From Colias croceus (taxonomy: Eukaryota; Arthropoda; Insecta; Lepidoptera; Pieridae): a stretch of 64,000 nucleotides of DNA. Positions within the stretch are counted from its first letter, which is position 1. Each line of letters starts with the position of its first letter. The stretch covers positions 10,488,001 through 10,552,000 of the forward strand of contig NC_059545.1 in the NCBI RefSeq assembly GCF_905220415.1, read 5' to 3'. Made by a program: the position numbers and the translations under genes. Shown here piece after piece: positions 1 through 12,053 of this stretch. Below the pieces are notes generated by a model that searched no databases, was not told where the DNA came from, and worked only from the letters and a program-made list of their open reading frames with translations.

Positions 1-860
1 TTTTGAGTTTTTTTTTTTAATTTCGTATAATTTATAAAATTGTAGAATTCAAATACTACTAAATAATAATTTAAATAATGATAAAGTCCCTTAAAAATAT
101 AAGTCAATTCATAGTTATGAACGATTTACTAAGTTTTTATTTTTTCGCCATAGAAGTAGATGTTTAGCGTAAAGTTTCATAATTTTTTCATATTTTTTGT
201 GTTTTTACAATTTTACTTTACAAACAAAGAAGAGTATATACTTTTTTGAACAAAACTTTAATTAGGAATTTAAAGAAACAGACGGTCTACTAACAGTGGC
301 CAATTCTTTGTAGAAATTGTCTGCCATTGCATCATTTTCGTTTTCCATTTACTTAGGTTTTTCACAAAAAGGTGCAACTTTTAAACGATTTCTTCGTAAC
401 GAAAAATTAAACAAAGAATTTATTTTCACCATAGATTAAGTATACGAAGTTTTGTTTGTCTATGATGTTTTAAGACAAGTTTTTTTTTTATTTATAATCG
501 CGTATTTGGGGCTTTAATCGTAAATAGTTACCACAACACTGGGAAATACATAATTACTGGGATAGTTGGAGCTTTGCGCTTATTTATCTTTAGAGAAGTG
601 ACACGATAAAAATTTTGCAGATTTTACTCTATGATTACTGAATTTGAAATTCGAACGCTGGCTGGATATATCGCAGCTATAAAAACTATATAAAACTACC
701 CTCATTAGCACAAGCAAGTTTCATATATAAGTTGTATATGCTAGCAGATACGTCCAAGCGTACATCGCCTATACATGCGGCGTTGAGTAAAATATATCCG
801 TCTCGTTCACTCGTAGCGCGGAAATGTTGCCATCTCTGTCGCACGTATGGGTAGTGTCAG
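1..860. other. 3' flank of UCKL1
   Basis: AT-rich sequence downstream of the UCKL1 stop codon in transcription. No open frame of note. On the minus strand, possible AATAAA poly-A signals lie at about 487..492 and 418..423, some 370 to 440 nt past the stop, so part of this stretch may be 3' UTR. Nothing else is supported here. Confidence 0.4.
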
Positions 861-977
861 TCATTCGTCGTCAGAGGGCTCGGTGCCAAAGTAACGGTCT
901 CCGAAATTACCTATACCGGGTAATACATAGAATTTCTCGTTGATTTCCGGGTCTAAAGCGGATGTTATTATCTTAAC
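861..977 (-). CDS. UCKL1: UCKL1 coding exon 12 and stop
   Basis: Encodes VKIITSALDPEINEKF and LPGIGNFGDRYFGTEPSDDE, then TGA at 861..863. The PGIGNFGDRYFGT block and short acidic tail match the C-terminus of UCKL1 family members. Confidence 0.97.
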   Translation of the reverse strand, partial: VKIITSALDPEINEKFYVLPGIGNFGDRYFGTEPSDDE

Positions 978-3900
978 CTGAAAGGAACGCAAATAAAGTT
1001 GATGTAGTAAATTTAAAATATACAATCACCTAAAAAATTACATATTATGTTGTTTGTGTTTGTCATATGTGTTAGTGTATACATGAGTGGCGTATTTCTG
1101 TGTGTGTGTCAGTGCCTATTTATGGGGTATGGGTATATCTTTGTGTGTTTGCGTGTATACGTTCGTATTGTGTGTATGTGTATACTCACCTCAGGAAAGG
1201 CATAAGCCACCGAATGCACGCCGATCTCCGCCATAAGTAACGACACGAGCGATATGTGCCGTTCGGGCACGTCGTGGTCCAATAACACACGGATCGCCAT
1301 CATGGCCGCCGCGCCTGTTGCTACGGTCGCGTCCATTAGTATCACGCGGTAGTCTTTTATGTCTTTGGGCAGACGGAGGTAGTAGAGCTGTGAAATGGAG
1401 GAGAATATTAGGGATATTTTGTTATTCGATCGGGGAATACAGTGAGTGATTTACAATATATAGATTTGCGTATATAAGTTGTAAATACAACATTCTATAT
1501 GTACATAGAAATATCAAAGATAAAATTATGGTCTATTGTTCACGGACGCGTCATATGACGAATACTTGCAATGTACAAAATTACTAATTTGTAAATAGTA
1601 TTTTACAAAATAGTAGTATGGGTATTTTACAAAATAGTTTTGTCCACGCTGCTTCATGCAATCGTCAATCACGCTACAAAATGTTTCAGTTTTCTTTCAT
1701 AATATAGCATCTCGAGTTGGTCGCGTTGCCGCTCCGCACGACGAACGTATTTCGAGAGGCTTATGCGACGTTGCCACGCCGCACAAAGAACGCGTAAAGA
1801 AAGGCTGATGCGACGTTGCCGCGCCGCACGTTGAACGCATGACTAGCGCCTGATGCGATGATGCCAAACCGCACAACAAAACGCATGACGCGACGTTGCC
1901 GCACCGCACGACGCAGCGCTATCATTTTTACTTTCCACCACCATTTTTATTTTCCACCATTAAAAACCCACCTCCGGCTCGTCAGTCTGCTGGTTGGTCT
2001 GTATGAGTATCTTGCCGATGCGTATGTCCTTGCACACATCGCAAACGGCCTGCTCCATTGTTTCACCCGCGCGTAGTATGGATACGCCGCACACGCGTTC
2101 TACCGCGCATTTGCGTCCTGAAATTTAGAAAAAAATGAAAAAAAAAATATATATATTACAATTTTATTATATAAGTGTAAAAAACTGTCGGTGTGTTTGT
2201 TGTTTTTACAGATTATCTACAGTAGCGGATTGGATTACATTTGGATTTTAAATCTTGTTTTTTTTTTTTTTTTTTTTTAATTTTCGCGAACATATTTTTA
2301 CATAATAATTCGTTTCTAAGCGTATTTTTCAAATGTTGCAGTTTTAAGTAGTTTGTTTTGAAAATTGATTTTTTTGCGCGTTTATCGATTTCTTTATTTA
2401 TCTTTAGTGTCTAGTAATTCCAGCTAACCCTTTAACCCATTGAGCCCCGAGCGGCCCGATCGGTATACGACACAATAGAATTTCTATTGTGTCTGTGATT
2501 CCGGGGCCTGAGTTATTACAATCTATGGCATTTATAACAGAATCTATTATTATTTATTTCCATACTAATTTACAAAGTTTTTCCTTTCCCAAAAACAAAC
2601 CTGAACAAATATATAAAACTTACCAGTATAACTAAATCCCTGTGGCGTATCAACGCTATGCGTGGTGTAGGGTAGCAATGATATCGCGAACTCTATGACG
2701 AGTCTCATCAAACGTTTGGAGTAGAAGATGAATTCGTCCCGCGGCGTGTCCTTGTTGCGTATGAATGTGTGGAGTCCTTGTACCTGTGGAATAATTAAAT
2801 TCAATAATTAATAAGTGAAGATAAGTTTTTTATTAAATTTGAGGGTAGTAGTAAAGTAATGAACGGTTCTCTACAAAAATATCCGAAAAAAATGGATAAA
2901 TAGTAATGTCTGGGGGTCGCCGTGCCGTCTTAAAGCAGTAATAAATCCAGTGTTTAAAAATGTGTCGCTAGCCTGCTTATACATTAATACATATCTTTAT
3001 TAAAAATTGAAAAACACACGATTTGAATCCCTTCCTTCGTTCTGAAACATCGATAAAAAATTCACTATTACATTTATCTTAAAATTGTAAATAGACTATT
3101 TCCTACAATATACATACCTGAGGTGTATCCTTAAGTACGTATAGCGAGTCAGGTACGGGCTGTCCCACGTGTGCGATCGCCAGCTTTTCTCGTACTTTGA
3201 AACCGCGCTAAAATAAAACAATTTGCTTTAAAAAACAAAATAATAAAAGGTTTTTATAATGTTGTTGAAGTGTTATATGCGTTGAATTGTGTGTATGTAG
3301 TGTTAAGTGCACTTTATATGTGCACGTTTAAGTTTATATGTGTGTGTGTTTGTGAATGATTGAGTGTAAACGTGAAACTTGCTGTTAGCAGTATTTAGCG
3401 TTCAGAAGTTTCGTGTTACAGATAGTATGATTTTTATATCTATGTGTTCAGTTTACTTTGTCGTTATGCTACACACGCACGCAGTGCGTTTGTGAGTTTG
3501 TGTGTGTGTGTGTGTGTTTGTTTGAGTGTGTGTTTCTACATATATACTCACGAGCTGCAATTGCTTATGCACGTGTTGCACAATAAGCGATATAGCGACC
3601 TTATTCTCTCCCCCCCTCGGCACTATAATATCGGCGTGCGCCATACACGGCGCTATATAGCTTTGGTACGCCGGTTTTACGTGAGTTAGGTACTGTTTCA
3701 GTACACCTTCTAGATCACGGCCACGTTGGACTATGTCTCTGTTGGAAAAAAAATATTTTGGAATATTTTGCATTTAACTATTATTATTCAATAAAGGAAG
3801 ATGTTGCTTCTAAGACCTTAAGATATAGAAATTTTGAACTACATTAAGGTAAAATTTGAACTATTAAAAAAAATTGGCTGGATGGAACATTTCGTACTTG

Positions 3901-6900
3901 TTATTTTAAAACATTTCGGGATGTGAAATAATAACAATTTCTATAACTTTAAAAGATACGCAATAGAAAACATTATGTTGTTAAGTTGGCTCGTAGGCTG
4001 TATATTGTTAAGCATTATCTATAGTGCATTGCTTTCATAGCAAAGCATGAAACCCCGCCTTTTCCTAATTCTTTATTATTCAAACAATAATATACTCTAT
4101 CCCTATACAAATAAAGTCCAAAATCACCTTCTCAGTCTCCTCGCGAGTCTTATATCCGCATCGGTATCCACAAACACCTTCATGTCCAACTTGCTGACGA
4201 CATCAGCGTTATAGAACGCGAGTATACCCTCGAATATTATCACGTTTGCGCCGTACATCGTTTTCTGAAAATATTGGTTTATTAGCAGGCTAAAATAACA
4301 ATTTGAAAGCAGTTGCCAAAAAAAAGTTTCTAAAAAATGTCCGTATTTTGTTACATCAGTTTTTTTTTATTAAAAATACATTTTTACAGAAAAAAAATTT
4401 GAAAATGTCTCTTGTTATCGCATCTTTGAATGAAAATATATTTTTATATTGAGAATATATTCCTTCTATAAAACCATATTAATTATTGACCTCTCGTTTT
4501 AACATTACTTCTAGATTTTTATCAAAAATTTCCAATGCTTTTTTCCAGCTATTGAAAAAATGTTCCAGACACAAAAATCATATCATGAAATCACTCCGTC
4601 ATGCTACGAAAGAAAGCCAAACACTATAATTATTTTGAAAATGTAATATTAAAGTAAGAATTATGAAATTTACCGTCCGATTCTCCCTAGAATGCGTGAC
4701 ATAATTATAAATCGGCACTTCGACTTTCTTGCCCTCCTTCAGTCGCTGCAGAACATTAACCAGTAGCTCCATGTCAAACGCGTCCGGGTGATCGAAGTTG
4801 TATTCGTTGCGCATAGCCGCCTGGTGCTGCTTCTCGTTGAGGACCTGGGAAATGGTACGTTTTTAATACTTTAACACAGAAAAAAGCACCTATATAATGC
4901 TAAAAAATGTTGATACTAGAAATTTAACTTGCTTTTCAACTAAGTCATTACCTTACCATTCTAAATGATGAATAGAAGCTAATTTTAATGTTTGAAATGC
5001 TTCTGTATGTAGTAATTAAAAAAAAATACTTCATACGCACACAGTCAAATATTTAAAAAATCGTCGATTCGCTAAATTGGCAATAAATAATTATTCTCAA
5101 TATTCTTGACCATTGATTTTCTATAAACTAGTCTCAGCAGCGTGTTATAAAATATGGATGCATGTTAGCACCTTCATTCGTCCCTTAATGTTAAAAGTCT
5201 ATTGTATACGCTCATAAGAAACTCTGCCTTGCACAAGCGTAGGCAGAGTTTCGTTTTTTGAACGTAATTTATTTACATCAGTTATTTTGACAATATACCT
5301 TTTTTTTGTCATCCTCACCTTATAAAACGAGTCCATACTGACAATAGTGACCCACGGTATGTTAAGTGACTCTATGATTTTAGCCGCTACCGTTGTTTTG
5401 CCTGACGCACTTGCGCCGCATATACCTGTAAATATTCACTGCAGTTGGTCATATTATTATTGGTTGTCGATCTACTTATGCCTTAGTTAATAAGAATAAT
5501 TTTTAAATAAGGTGAGCCCTATAGAAGGTTGGTTTTTCGTGTATACGTATGTATATTTCGTTAACAAGCTATGCAGGTTAAATGACATAATTAATTTTAG
5601 ATTGAGGCATCAGAATATTGCATATTTCATTTTATTCATTAGAATATACCAATTTGCTTGAATTTTTTTTAGTGCCCTTTGCTGTTATTTTTTTTTTTAG
5701 CAATCCAATGGTGTATCATCATGCTCATACTATTTGCAATAGCTAACTTCTCTATACAAATACTTTCTCAATTCAATAAAAAATCACCTTGTAATTTTTT
5801 GACATTTTTTGTACTTTTTATCTTTTTTACGGTTTCTTACCAATAAGAAAAGGCTCCACCTCCTGCCCCCCGGTACAATTATACCACGGCGGTCTGCCCG
5901 CCGTGTATATCGTCCGTCTGTCTGCGTGTAGGATACTCTCTGCGGTTGTTTTCTTGTTCGGCTGCGACATTGAGGTTGTGCGCACGCGCCGCTGGCGAGG
6001 GGACTTTAGTATGTTTGATCCTGTGAATATTATATGAATTATTATAATCAGGCTTATTTTTGGCCATTGCAGGTAAACAGTGTTTAAAAATTAATGAGTG
6101 AAGTCCCGTGACCGCGCTCGCTGTAAAGTGTTCGAAACGAGTCGATTATGAATAAATCGTATTTAAATCGAACTAATATTTAATTTATAAATGAAATTTA
6201 CTATCATAATACGACAATATTTATTTGTTCACACTGCAGAGATAGTCTATCCAATAAGTTGATATTTAAAAAATAAAAAAGTTTTTGTTTAAACTGATAA
6301 ATAATGTTTTTTTTATTTGTATTTGCTCTCAAAAGTTGGTATTCTCACGGTTTATATCAAGAAATGATGACAAGGTTTTTATAAGACAGAAAAGTAATTG
6401 ACCATGATCTCTAGTCTACATTATTGTGAACAGTCATGGTTTTTAAATACATTAAAAACGTATACTTATATTGCGGTCAAACGAGCAAAATTGAATACAA
6501 TCAAATCTTTCCTAATTATTTCTTTTTCTTAGTTTAGCCATATATCACTGTATGCATAACATAACGAAGTGGAATTCCGAATCGTGCGCCTATAATAAGT
6601 GTCTCCAATGTCATAATTGGAAGCGAAACTCAACATAATACGATGTTTGTTTTATATTAAATTTTATAAGCCAACAAATCGTGATTTAGTGTAATGAGCA
6701 TTCAAGTATTTCTTCTCAGACTTTATAATACTAATAATACTTACTTATATAATAATACTTTATAATACTTACCAAGGCTTTATAAAATTTAAATCAGGGT
6801 TTTTTGTATTATTTTTTGACAAAATTAAAAATGATTCATACCTATAATTGAAAATATAAATTAAACAAAAAAAAAACACATTTACTTCGCTAGCCGAGTT

Positions 6901-9900
6901 CAAAACATTGGCTTATTAAAAAAAATAAAAAAATATAAATAATTCTTTTAAGACCGTTATATCTTTCTAATTATTATAAGCTATATTACCTGTAGAGGGC
7001 GGTCTATACGGCCGAACATTCGGCACAGTGGTGGGCGACGCCGGGGCGCGCGAGTAGTCATCGTCGTCCAGAAACACTTGCTCGCTTATCTCTAACGCCA
7101 GCTCTGAGTCGCTGAAATGGTAGTGTTGTGTTCATTTTTATTTCAAGAAATAAATATGAATTATTAAGGCTGTCAAAAAAAATTGAATAAAATTCTGCTG
7201 ATTTCCAGTTACATTTAAAACCATGTAATTTGCACAATTATTTTTGTTATAAATAAAAATAGATTTGAATTATTTATTATAAAATCATTAAAAATAGTAT
7301 TTGTAATGGATTAGATTTTTTGGATTAGCTTCATCTACAAATTAATGTAGCTGCTAACAACTAACAAAGAATAATAGCTTGGAGATTTACGTGAGTTTTA
7401 AAAGTCAATTTCATCGATTTAGATTTATATATAAATTAATTTTCGGGTGTCGACCTTCATTGTAAACCGGATTTACCTAAAATGTGGTTTTTTGAATGAT
7501 TACATTCATCTTGATCACCTAATTGCAACATAGATGTCGATTTATTTCGTAAGTCGTTGTTGAAACATTAAGTTTTTAATATCATTGGAACTCTCATAAA
7601 AAGCTAAAATACCTCTACGAACATAAAAGATAACTAAAAAATTGACTCCAATCTAAAAATATAATAAAATAAACAAATACATTTCATGTTAATGACTTTC
7701 CGATCCAAATTTCATTATTATCATTGCGCGACTTCTGTTTGTTATACAAAATTACCACATGTCACAACCTATTTAGTATTATCTCCTATATAATTATAGA
7801 AAAAAAAATTGTTAAAAGAATCGCAAAATTCCGACACGATTACAAAAAAATGCTCATCCAACATTGATCATCTAAAGTTGATCATCCAACAACAGTACAA
7901 AACAACGCATGCGCCATCTAGGATAACAATAATTTTAAATCAATGTTTCTTGTCAAAAAAAAAAATTCACGGTTTACATAAAAAAAACGTTATCACTGTT
8001 TAACCTGAAATAAATTAGAAAGTACAGAAATACAGAAAGCCCTGACCTTCTCTGGCACAAGAGAATTAAGGCCAAGAGCATTATTATTGTTTTTATGTCG
8101 CTACAAACTTTGTGACTAATGATTTAAATTTATCTTAATTGGCCCGCTTATATCATTTCTCATGTGATAACAAGATTGTGTTTATTAATAGAGATGAGAG
8201 TAATAAAAATTTAAATGATCTGTATGTAAAATTAAACTGTAATATTGACATGATTATAAAAGAGCAACTATGGAGTTTCTTGCCGGTTCTTCTCAATAGA
8301 TTTCTTTCCGAATCGATGGTAATTGTTAAAAATATGTAATGACGATTCGAAAGTGCTTACAAAAGAAGTAATAAATGTTTGAGTTTGAGTTTGAGTATAA
8401 TGAGTTACAAACTCTTTATTTATTTATACAACTAGACTTCCTTGAGAAGCGCTTTTGAATCATCAAAATACAGAAGAATAATACAATACATAACAATGAG
8501 AACAGAGAAGACAAGAAAAACAAAATATTTTTTAATTCTATACATATTCACAGAAATTCTTTTATATCCACATTTAATTAGTCTACTCGCAAAATATAAA
8601 AATATTAAAAACTATATAAATCACATAATATCTATAGTATTCAAAAATATTATTTTAATTAAATTCATCTATGAATTTGAATAATTGTGTAATGGTTTTT
8701 TCCTCAATTATATGAATTCATATATATTTTCAACTAATCTATACTTAAATTAATTTTTTTAGTTATGATATTAAATTATGTATTTGGTTACAAAAAGTAA
8801 TTTACAATGAAATAAATGGTAAATTACCATATTAATGTTTTGTTTGAATTTTTATGGTGTATAAAGAAGCTTGGTCAGACTCTATGCATGAAGATTTGGT
8901 TCTACTCTCGAAATCTATGTTTTAAGCTATTGCATAGCTTTTATCTCAGACTTTGAGCGCGGCGACCAAATGTAAAAATTCTGTAACGATAAAACCTAAC
9001 ACCCTCACTACAACCGGCACAGCGATGCTATGCTATGCAATAGCTGTACCGCGGCAATCCTCGAGTGCCACTCATTTTTTTTTATATTTTAAGAGACAAG
9101 ACCTTACAGTAGGTGAAACTAATCAGAAAATTCATAAGTTTGGATATCTATTAATTATTATGATAATTACTAGGTATTTATTTTCCCTGACTCTCACAAA
9201 GATAACAACTCTCAATGGTTTTCTTTTAAAAATCTATGTATTATTATTAAATTATAGTTAGTTTGTTTCAAAGTGATATTATAATTGGATGAAATAAGAT
9301 TAAAAATTTGAAAGAATTATAAAATAAAATCTTTTGTATAAAGCTTCTGTAGCACAATAATAATAATAATAATTTATTCATTTATTCAAGTAACTAGGAC
9401 TCAATTTGTTAGTAACAATTAATAACTTAAAAATTATGTTAGTAAGAATACTATTTATTATACAATTTATTACAATTAATTACAATTTATTATGACTGCT
9501 AGAAATGCACTCCACCGCTACAAAGCTATCAAGGAAGCAGACAGTTTGCAGCAGTGGTTTACATACCAGCAGTCGAGCCGACTCGCTATACAGCGCATGA
9601 TTACATTGGGGCTGTCTCGCACACGGCGCACCAGGGATGTGCATCTCTTTCGCATTGTAGCGTAAAAACAATCTATACGAGCTTCTGCAAACATCCCTGA
9701 TGCGCTGCAATAACGGGGCAGCCCCATTAACACCCGGAACGCGTTATTATATTGAACACGGAGCGAGCTGTAAGAATGTCGAGTATGACTTGCCCATAGG
9801 CTGCACGTGTAGAAAGATGTACAATACGCACGAAATAGGGTTTTTTTAACTTCAATAGAACAACGTGCAAACCTACGAGCTATCATATTTGCCCTCACTG

Positions 9901-12053
9901 CCAGTGCCCGTCGTTCCCTTTCAATGTCATCATCGTCTCCGAGTCCTGGGGTCAATATGTGTCCGAGATATTTGAATGTAAAGACCCTCCCCAATGGCAC
10001 TCCGTTCAAACGTATTGGGGGTAAAAAATGCGTAACTCGGCGCCCAGACTCAAAGACCATGACTTCACTTTTCTTAGTATTGTAGACCAATCCATGAAGA
10101 ACAGCGTACTCTTCACAGATGGCCACTAACCTTCTAAGACCGCAGACTGAAGCACTCAGCAACGCCATATCATCTGCGTAACTTACATTGTTGATACAAA
10201 CTCCATCAATATGACAACCAATCCTTTCGTTGCTGAGTGATTCAATCAGCTCGTTGACATATAAATTGAAAAGCGTGGGCGAACTTAACCCCCCCTGCCT
10301 CACACCGCATTGCAGCCCAAACGGCTGAGATAAAGCCCCCGCCCATCGGACTTGATTGATCTGGCCTCTGTACCAACATTTAAATGTGTTAATAAGAGAG
10401 GACGGTACATTAGCTTTCTTTAACTTATCCCAAAGGATATCATAAGAAACCAGATCAAACGCCTTCGACAGGTCAAGGAAGCAAGCATATATTGACGTAT
10501 TTCGGTCCGTATAGTACTTGACAGCCCACTTTAAAGACAATATTGCACTTTCCGTAGAAAGTCCCGATCGAAATCCAAACTGATTTTGGTGTATTTCTAC
10601 GTACCTGTTTAGTTGTTCATTAAGCAGGCTGTCAAATACCTTTGCAATTACCGTAGCAAGAGAAATAGGCCTATAGTTGGTCTGGTCCGCCAAATCACCT
10701 GTTTTATTTTTAACAATTGGCACTACGATAGTTTTTGTTAAATCACTGGGAAGATACTTATGCTGAATACACAGATTAAAAAACATTGATAACACTCTCG
10801 ATATGTGAGGCCCTGCATACTTTAGGTGCTCAATACTTAGACCATCATGACCGGGAGATTTTCCTTTAGACATCTTACTTATTATTCGCTGAATTTCTAA
10901 AGCAGTGACTTTAAATTCCCGATCATCCTGATCCACAGTATCAGGCACAGACAGACTCGGACCTAGTGGAGACGTTACTTTAAAATGCTCTTTGAAGAGG
11001 TTAGCAATACTAACAGGATCATTAGCACCACCTACAGATACAGGGAGGCCATATTTACAGTTCAGTTTATTTGTCTGTTTCCAAAAAGAACGATGCCTTA
11101 ATTAAATTATCTTTGTCTTGTATTTAGAAGAGAAGATCAACGGAGAAAAGATAAAATTTATGATTATGATGTTGTAATTTATGTAACTATTTTTACAGCA
11201 TTGAAGTCATAATTAATTTGCGTTAACTAGAGGTTTTACCATGTAATTAATTCATTGTGCTTCTAATCCTTGTTATCTTGTATAAAAATAGGTTTTAGTC
11301 ACTGCAATGCAGCAATACAATATGTATTGTTTTCATGATTACATTCAAAAATGTTTTGATAAAAAGTGACTTAGTATCAAGTGATCATATCATTATCTGT
11401 TATCATCTTATCAATAGTTGTAGTTTTAGTTGTTTTGTTTTCCTTCTGATGTCATTCTAGAATTTTTTATGTTAAGTTCAAGGACTGTTTTTATAAATAC
11501 TTTAAGTATATCAATCTAATGATTGTTTAGAACATTAAATCAGCATGAATTAAAATTAAATTAAAATATCAAAACATAATATTAGTTGAAATTTCTTACA
11601 TATTTCTGGTGACCAATGAACTATCCATGACGTGTTTAAAATAAGTTGTTGTTTCACATGTGATTACGATGATTTTGTGTTTATTGACGCTTCCGAGCAC
11701 GTGTCTGATTCACAGCGTGATTATACAGCGTAAACCGAGCTGCCAATCTACTATAGAAATGTCTAAAAATAAATCAAAATGCGTGGATGCGAGAGGTTAT
11801 AAACCTTCAGCTGTAGCCGTCAAACTATCGTGAACTTTACTAAATCGCTTGTTATTACTAACACGCACTAACACAAACAAACCGTGCGATATTTCTCATG
11901 CCTGAGATCACACTGAAAAAAGCCTTCCCATCTGCAAATTTTGTTGACACGAGACAGCTGTGCAAACAAACATTAATAAAGGTTAGCACACGCGAAATAC
12001 CTATCCGAGCTTGCTGAACTCGGCGTCTCGAATTTGTTGATCTTCCCAGCCAT
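861..12053 (-). CDS. UCKL1: Uridine-cytidine kinase-like 1 (UCKL1), complete 12-exon gene
   Basis: Predicted to phosphorylate uridine and cytidine to UMP and CMP in pyrimidine salvage. Coding exons in transcript order are 12001..12053, 6990..7111, 5841..6020, 5319..5425, 4674..4844, 4128..4264, 3552..3738, 3118..3207, 2624..2783, 1972..2117, 1190..1387 and 861..977. All junctions are GT-AG and phases match. The sum is 1668 nt, or 555 residues plus stop; the human protein is about 548. Residues 1-118 are a low-complexity tail ending in RTIYTAGRPPWY, a signature of this family. Residues 119-130 are the P-loop (GICGASASGKTT), 149-154 MDSFYK and 171-178 FDHPDAFD of the kinase domain. Residues from about 350 form the UPRT-like domain, with GVSILRAGETME near 413, the PRPP-site-like DATVATGAAA at 470-479 and GIGNFGDRYFG near 538. 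In the family this second domain is thought to be regulatory or of unproven activity. The start ATG has an in-frame TGA four codons upstream. Splicing is inferred from sequence alone. Confidence 0.95.
1190..1387 (-). CDS. UCKL1: UCKL1 coding exon 11
   Basis: 66 codons, phase 0: LYYLRLPKDIKDYRVILM, then DATVATGAAAMMAIRVLL and SLLMAEIGVHSVAYAFPE. DATVATGAAA corresponds to the PRPP-binding loop of uracil phosphoribosyltransferases (DATVATGGSA-type). Confidence 0.96.
1721..1919. repeat. Intronic minisatellite, about 5 units of about 45 bp
   Basis: Inside the UCKL1 intron between exons 11 and 10. A unit of about 45 bp starting TGCGACGTTGCCGCNCCGCA is repeated about five times with roughly 20 percent divergence; the last two units are shortened. 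It is GC-rich against AT-rich surroundings, which creates spurious ORFs on both strands. No function is evident. Confidence 0.8.
1972..2117 (-). CDS. UCKL1: UCKL1 coding exon 10
   Basis: Carries CGVSILRAGETMEQAV and IGKILIQTNQQTDEPE of the UPRT-like domain. Acceptor TTTCAG, donor GTGGGT. Confidence 0.96.
2624..2783 (-). CDS. UCKL1: UCKL1 coding exon 9
   Basis: VQGLHTFIRNKDTPRDEF, then IFYSKRLMRLVIEFAISLLP. The RDEFIFYSKRLMRL block is nearly invariant in UCKL1 proteins. Ends with one base of a split Gly codon; donor GTAAGT. Confidence 0.96.
3118..3207 (-). CDS. UCKL1: UCKL1 coding exon 8
   Basis: 30 codons, phase 0: RGFKVREKLAIAHVG to SLYVLKDTPQ. This is the linker into the UPRT-like domain. 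Acceptor TTTTAG, donor GTATGT. Confidence 0.95.
3481..3535. repeat. (GT)n microsatellite
   Basis: GT-rich tract with an unbroken (TG)9-10 core, starting just outside UCKL1 exon 7 on the donor side. Looser GT-rich stretches lie at about 1090..1190 and 3285..3360. Confidence 0.85.
3552..3738 (-). CDS. UCKL1: UCKL1 coding exon 7
   Basis: Encodes DIVQRGRDLEGVL, ADIIVPRGGENKVAI and LIVQHVHKQL, the end of the kinase domain. The donor runs into a (GT)n tract, so the open frame continues past the true exon end as intron read-through. Confidence 0.96.
4128..4264 (-). CDS. UCKL1: UCKL1 coding exon 6
   Basis: Starts KTMYGANVIIFEGILAF and continues to VFVDTDADIRLARRLRR, the Walker-B-like strand and LID-region arginines of the kinase. 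Ends with two bases of a split Arg codon. Confidence 0.96.
4674..4844 (-). CDS. UCKL1: UCKL1 coding exon 5
   Basis: 57 codons, phase 0 at both ends. Carries NFDHPDAFD and VEVPIYNYVTHSR, the nucleoside-binding part of the uridine kinase fold. Confidence 0.96.
5319..5425 (-). CDS. UCKL1: UCKL1 coding exon 4 (P-loop)
   Basis: Encodes the ATP-binding P-loop GICGASASGKTT, with the first G split across the junction, and ends in SMDSFYK, where the Asp is a conserved catalytic-region residue of uridine kinases. Acceptor TTACAG, donor GTGAGG. Confidence 0.96.
5841..6020 (-). CDS. UCKL1: UCKL1 coding exon 3
   Basis: Contains SPRQRRVRTTSMSQ and RRTIYTAGRPPWYN, both resembling the vertebrate UCKL1 N-terminal region. 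Acceptor CACAG, donor GTAAGA. The longer open frame on this strand (MAKNKPDY...) is a shifted reading that runs through the upstream intron and is not the coding frame. Confidence 0.93.
6990..7111 (-). CDS. UCKL1: UCKL1 coding exon 2
   Basis: Codes for an acidic then proline-rich tail (EQVFLDDDDYSRAP, then VPNVRPYRPPST). Flanked by a TTTCAG acceptor and a GTAATA donor. It enters with one base of a split serine codon and leaves with one base of a split glycine codon, matching both neighbours. Confidence 0.88.
7112..9350. other. UCKL1 intron 1, 3' half
   Basis: AT-rich intron with no coding sequence that I can support. It holds the LINE 3' end at 8140..8396, listed separately. Confidence 0.6.
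8140..8396 (+). mobile_element. Truncated LINE 3' end with TTTGAG tail
   Basis: A stretch reading GAGCAACTATGGAGTTTCTT and later TGACGATTCGAAAGTGCTTA, followed by AATAAATG and a (TTTGAG)3 tail. I recall this layout as the 3' UTR of an abundant lepidopteran non-LTR element, probably RTE-like. No reverse transcriptase sequence remains. The small open frame across it is not a gene. Confidence 0.6.
9358..11103 (-). mobile_element. 5'-truncated LINE in UCKL1 intron 1
   Basis: A non-LTR retrotransposon fragment in the same orientation as the host gene. The 3' end carries a short (TTA)n tail (ATAATAATAATAAT on the plus strand at about 9358). The reverse transcriptase frame is open to about 11100, where homology-like sequence stops. 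The endonuclease region is absent, as expected for 5' truncation. Confidence 0.85.
9518..11087 (-). pseudogene. LINE reverse transcriptase, C-terminal part
   Basis: Frame open from about 11087 (SFWKQTNKLNCKYGL) to the stop at 9518; the first ATG is at 10948. Seen in order: SKGKSPGHDGLS, NYRPISLATVIAKVFDSLL, FLDLSKAFDLVSYDILW, GVRQGGLSSPTLFNLYVNEL and the catalytic YADDMALLS, then a thumb region. No stop or frameshift interrupts the fragment, so it is not very old. The clade is in the wider Jockey/CR1/Rex-like group by feel; I cannot place it more exactly. It lacks an N-terminus and endonuclease and cannot be functional alone. Confidence 0.85.
11104..12000. other. UCKL1 intron 1, 5' part
   Basis: AT-rich intron between the LINE fragment and exon 1. 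No feature seen. Confidence 0.5.
12001..12053 (-). CDS. UCKL1: UCKL1 coding exon 1
   Basis: Encodes MAGKINKFETPSSASSD plus two bases of the next codon (AG). The donor is GTATTT. With exon 2 it reads SSDSDSELALEIS in frame. An in-frame TGA at 12063..12065 and a purine at -3 and +4 support this ATG. The exon is too short for ORF callers and was found by phase matching. I could not compare its sequence with relatives, so it is less sure than the domain exons. Confidence 0.8.

Noticed and set aside
5879..6067. Minus-strand open frame MAKNKPDYNN...
   Set aside because: It overlaps UCKL1 exon 3 in another frame and runs through the acceptor site; the RTIYTAGRPPWY frame is the conserved one.
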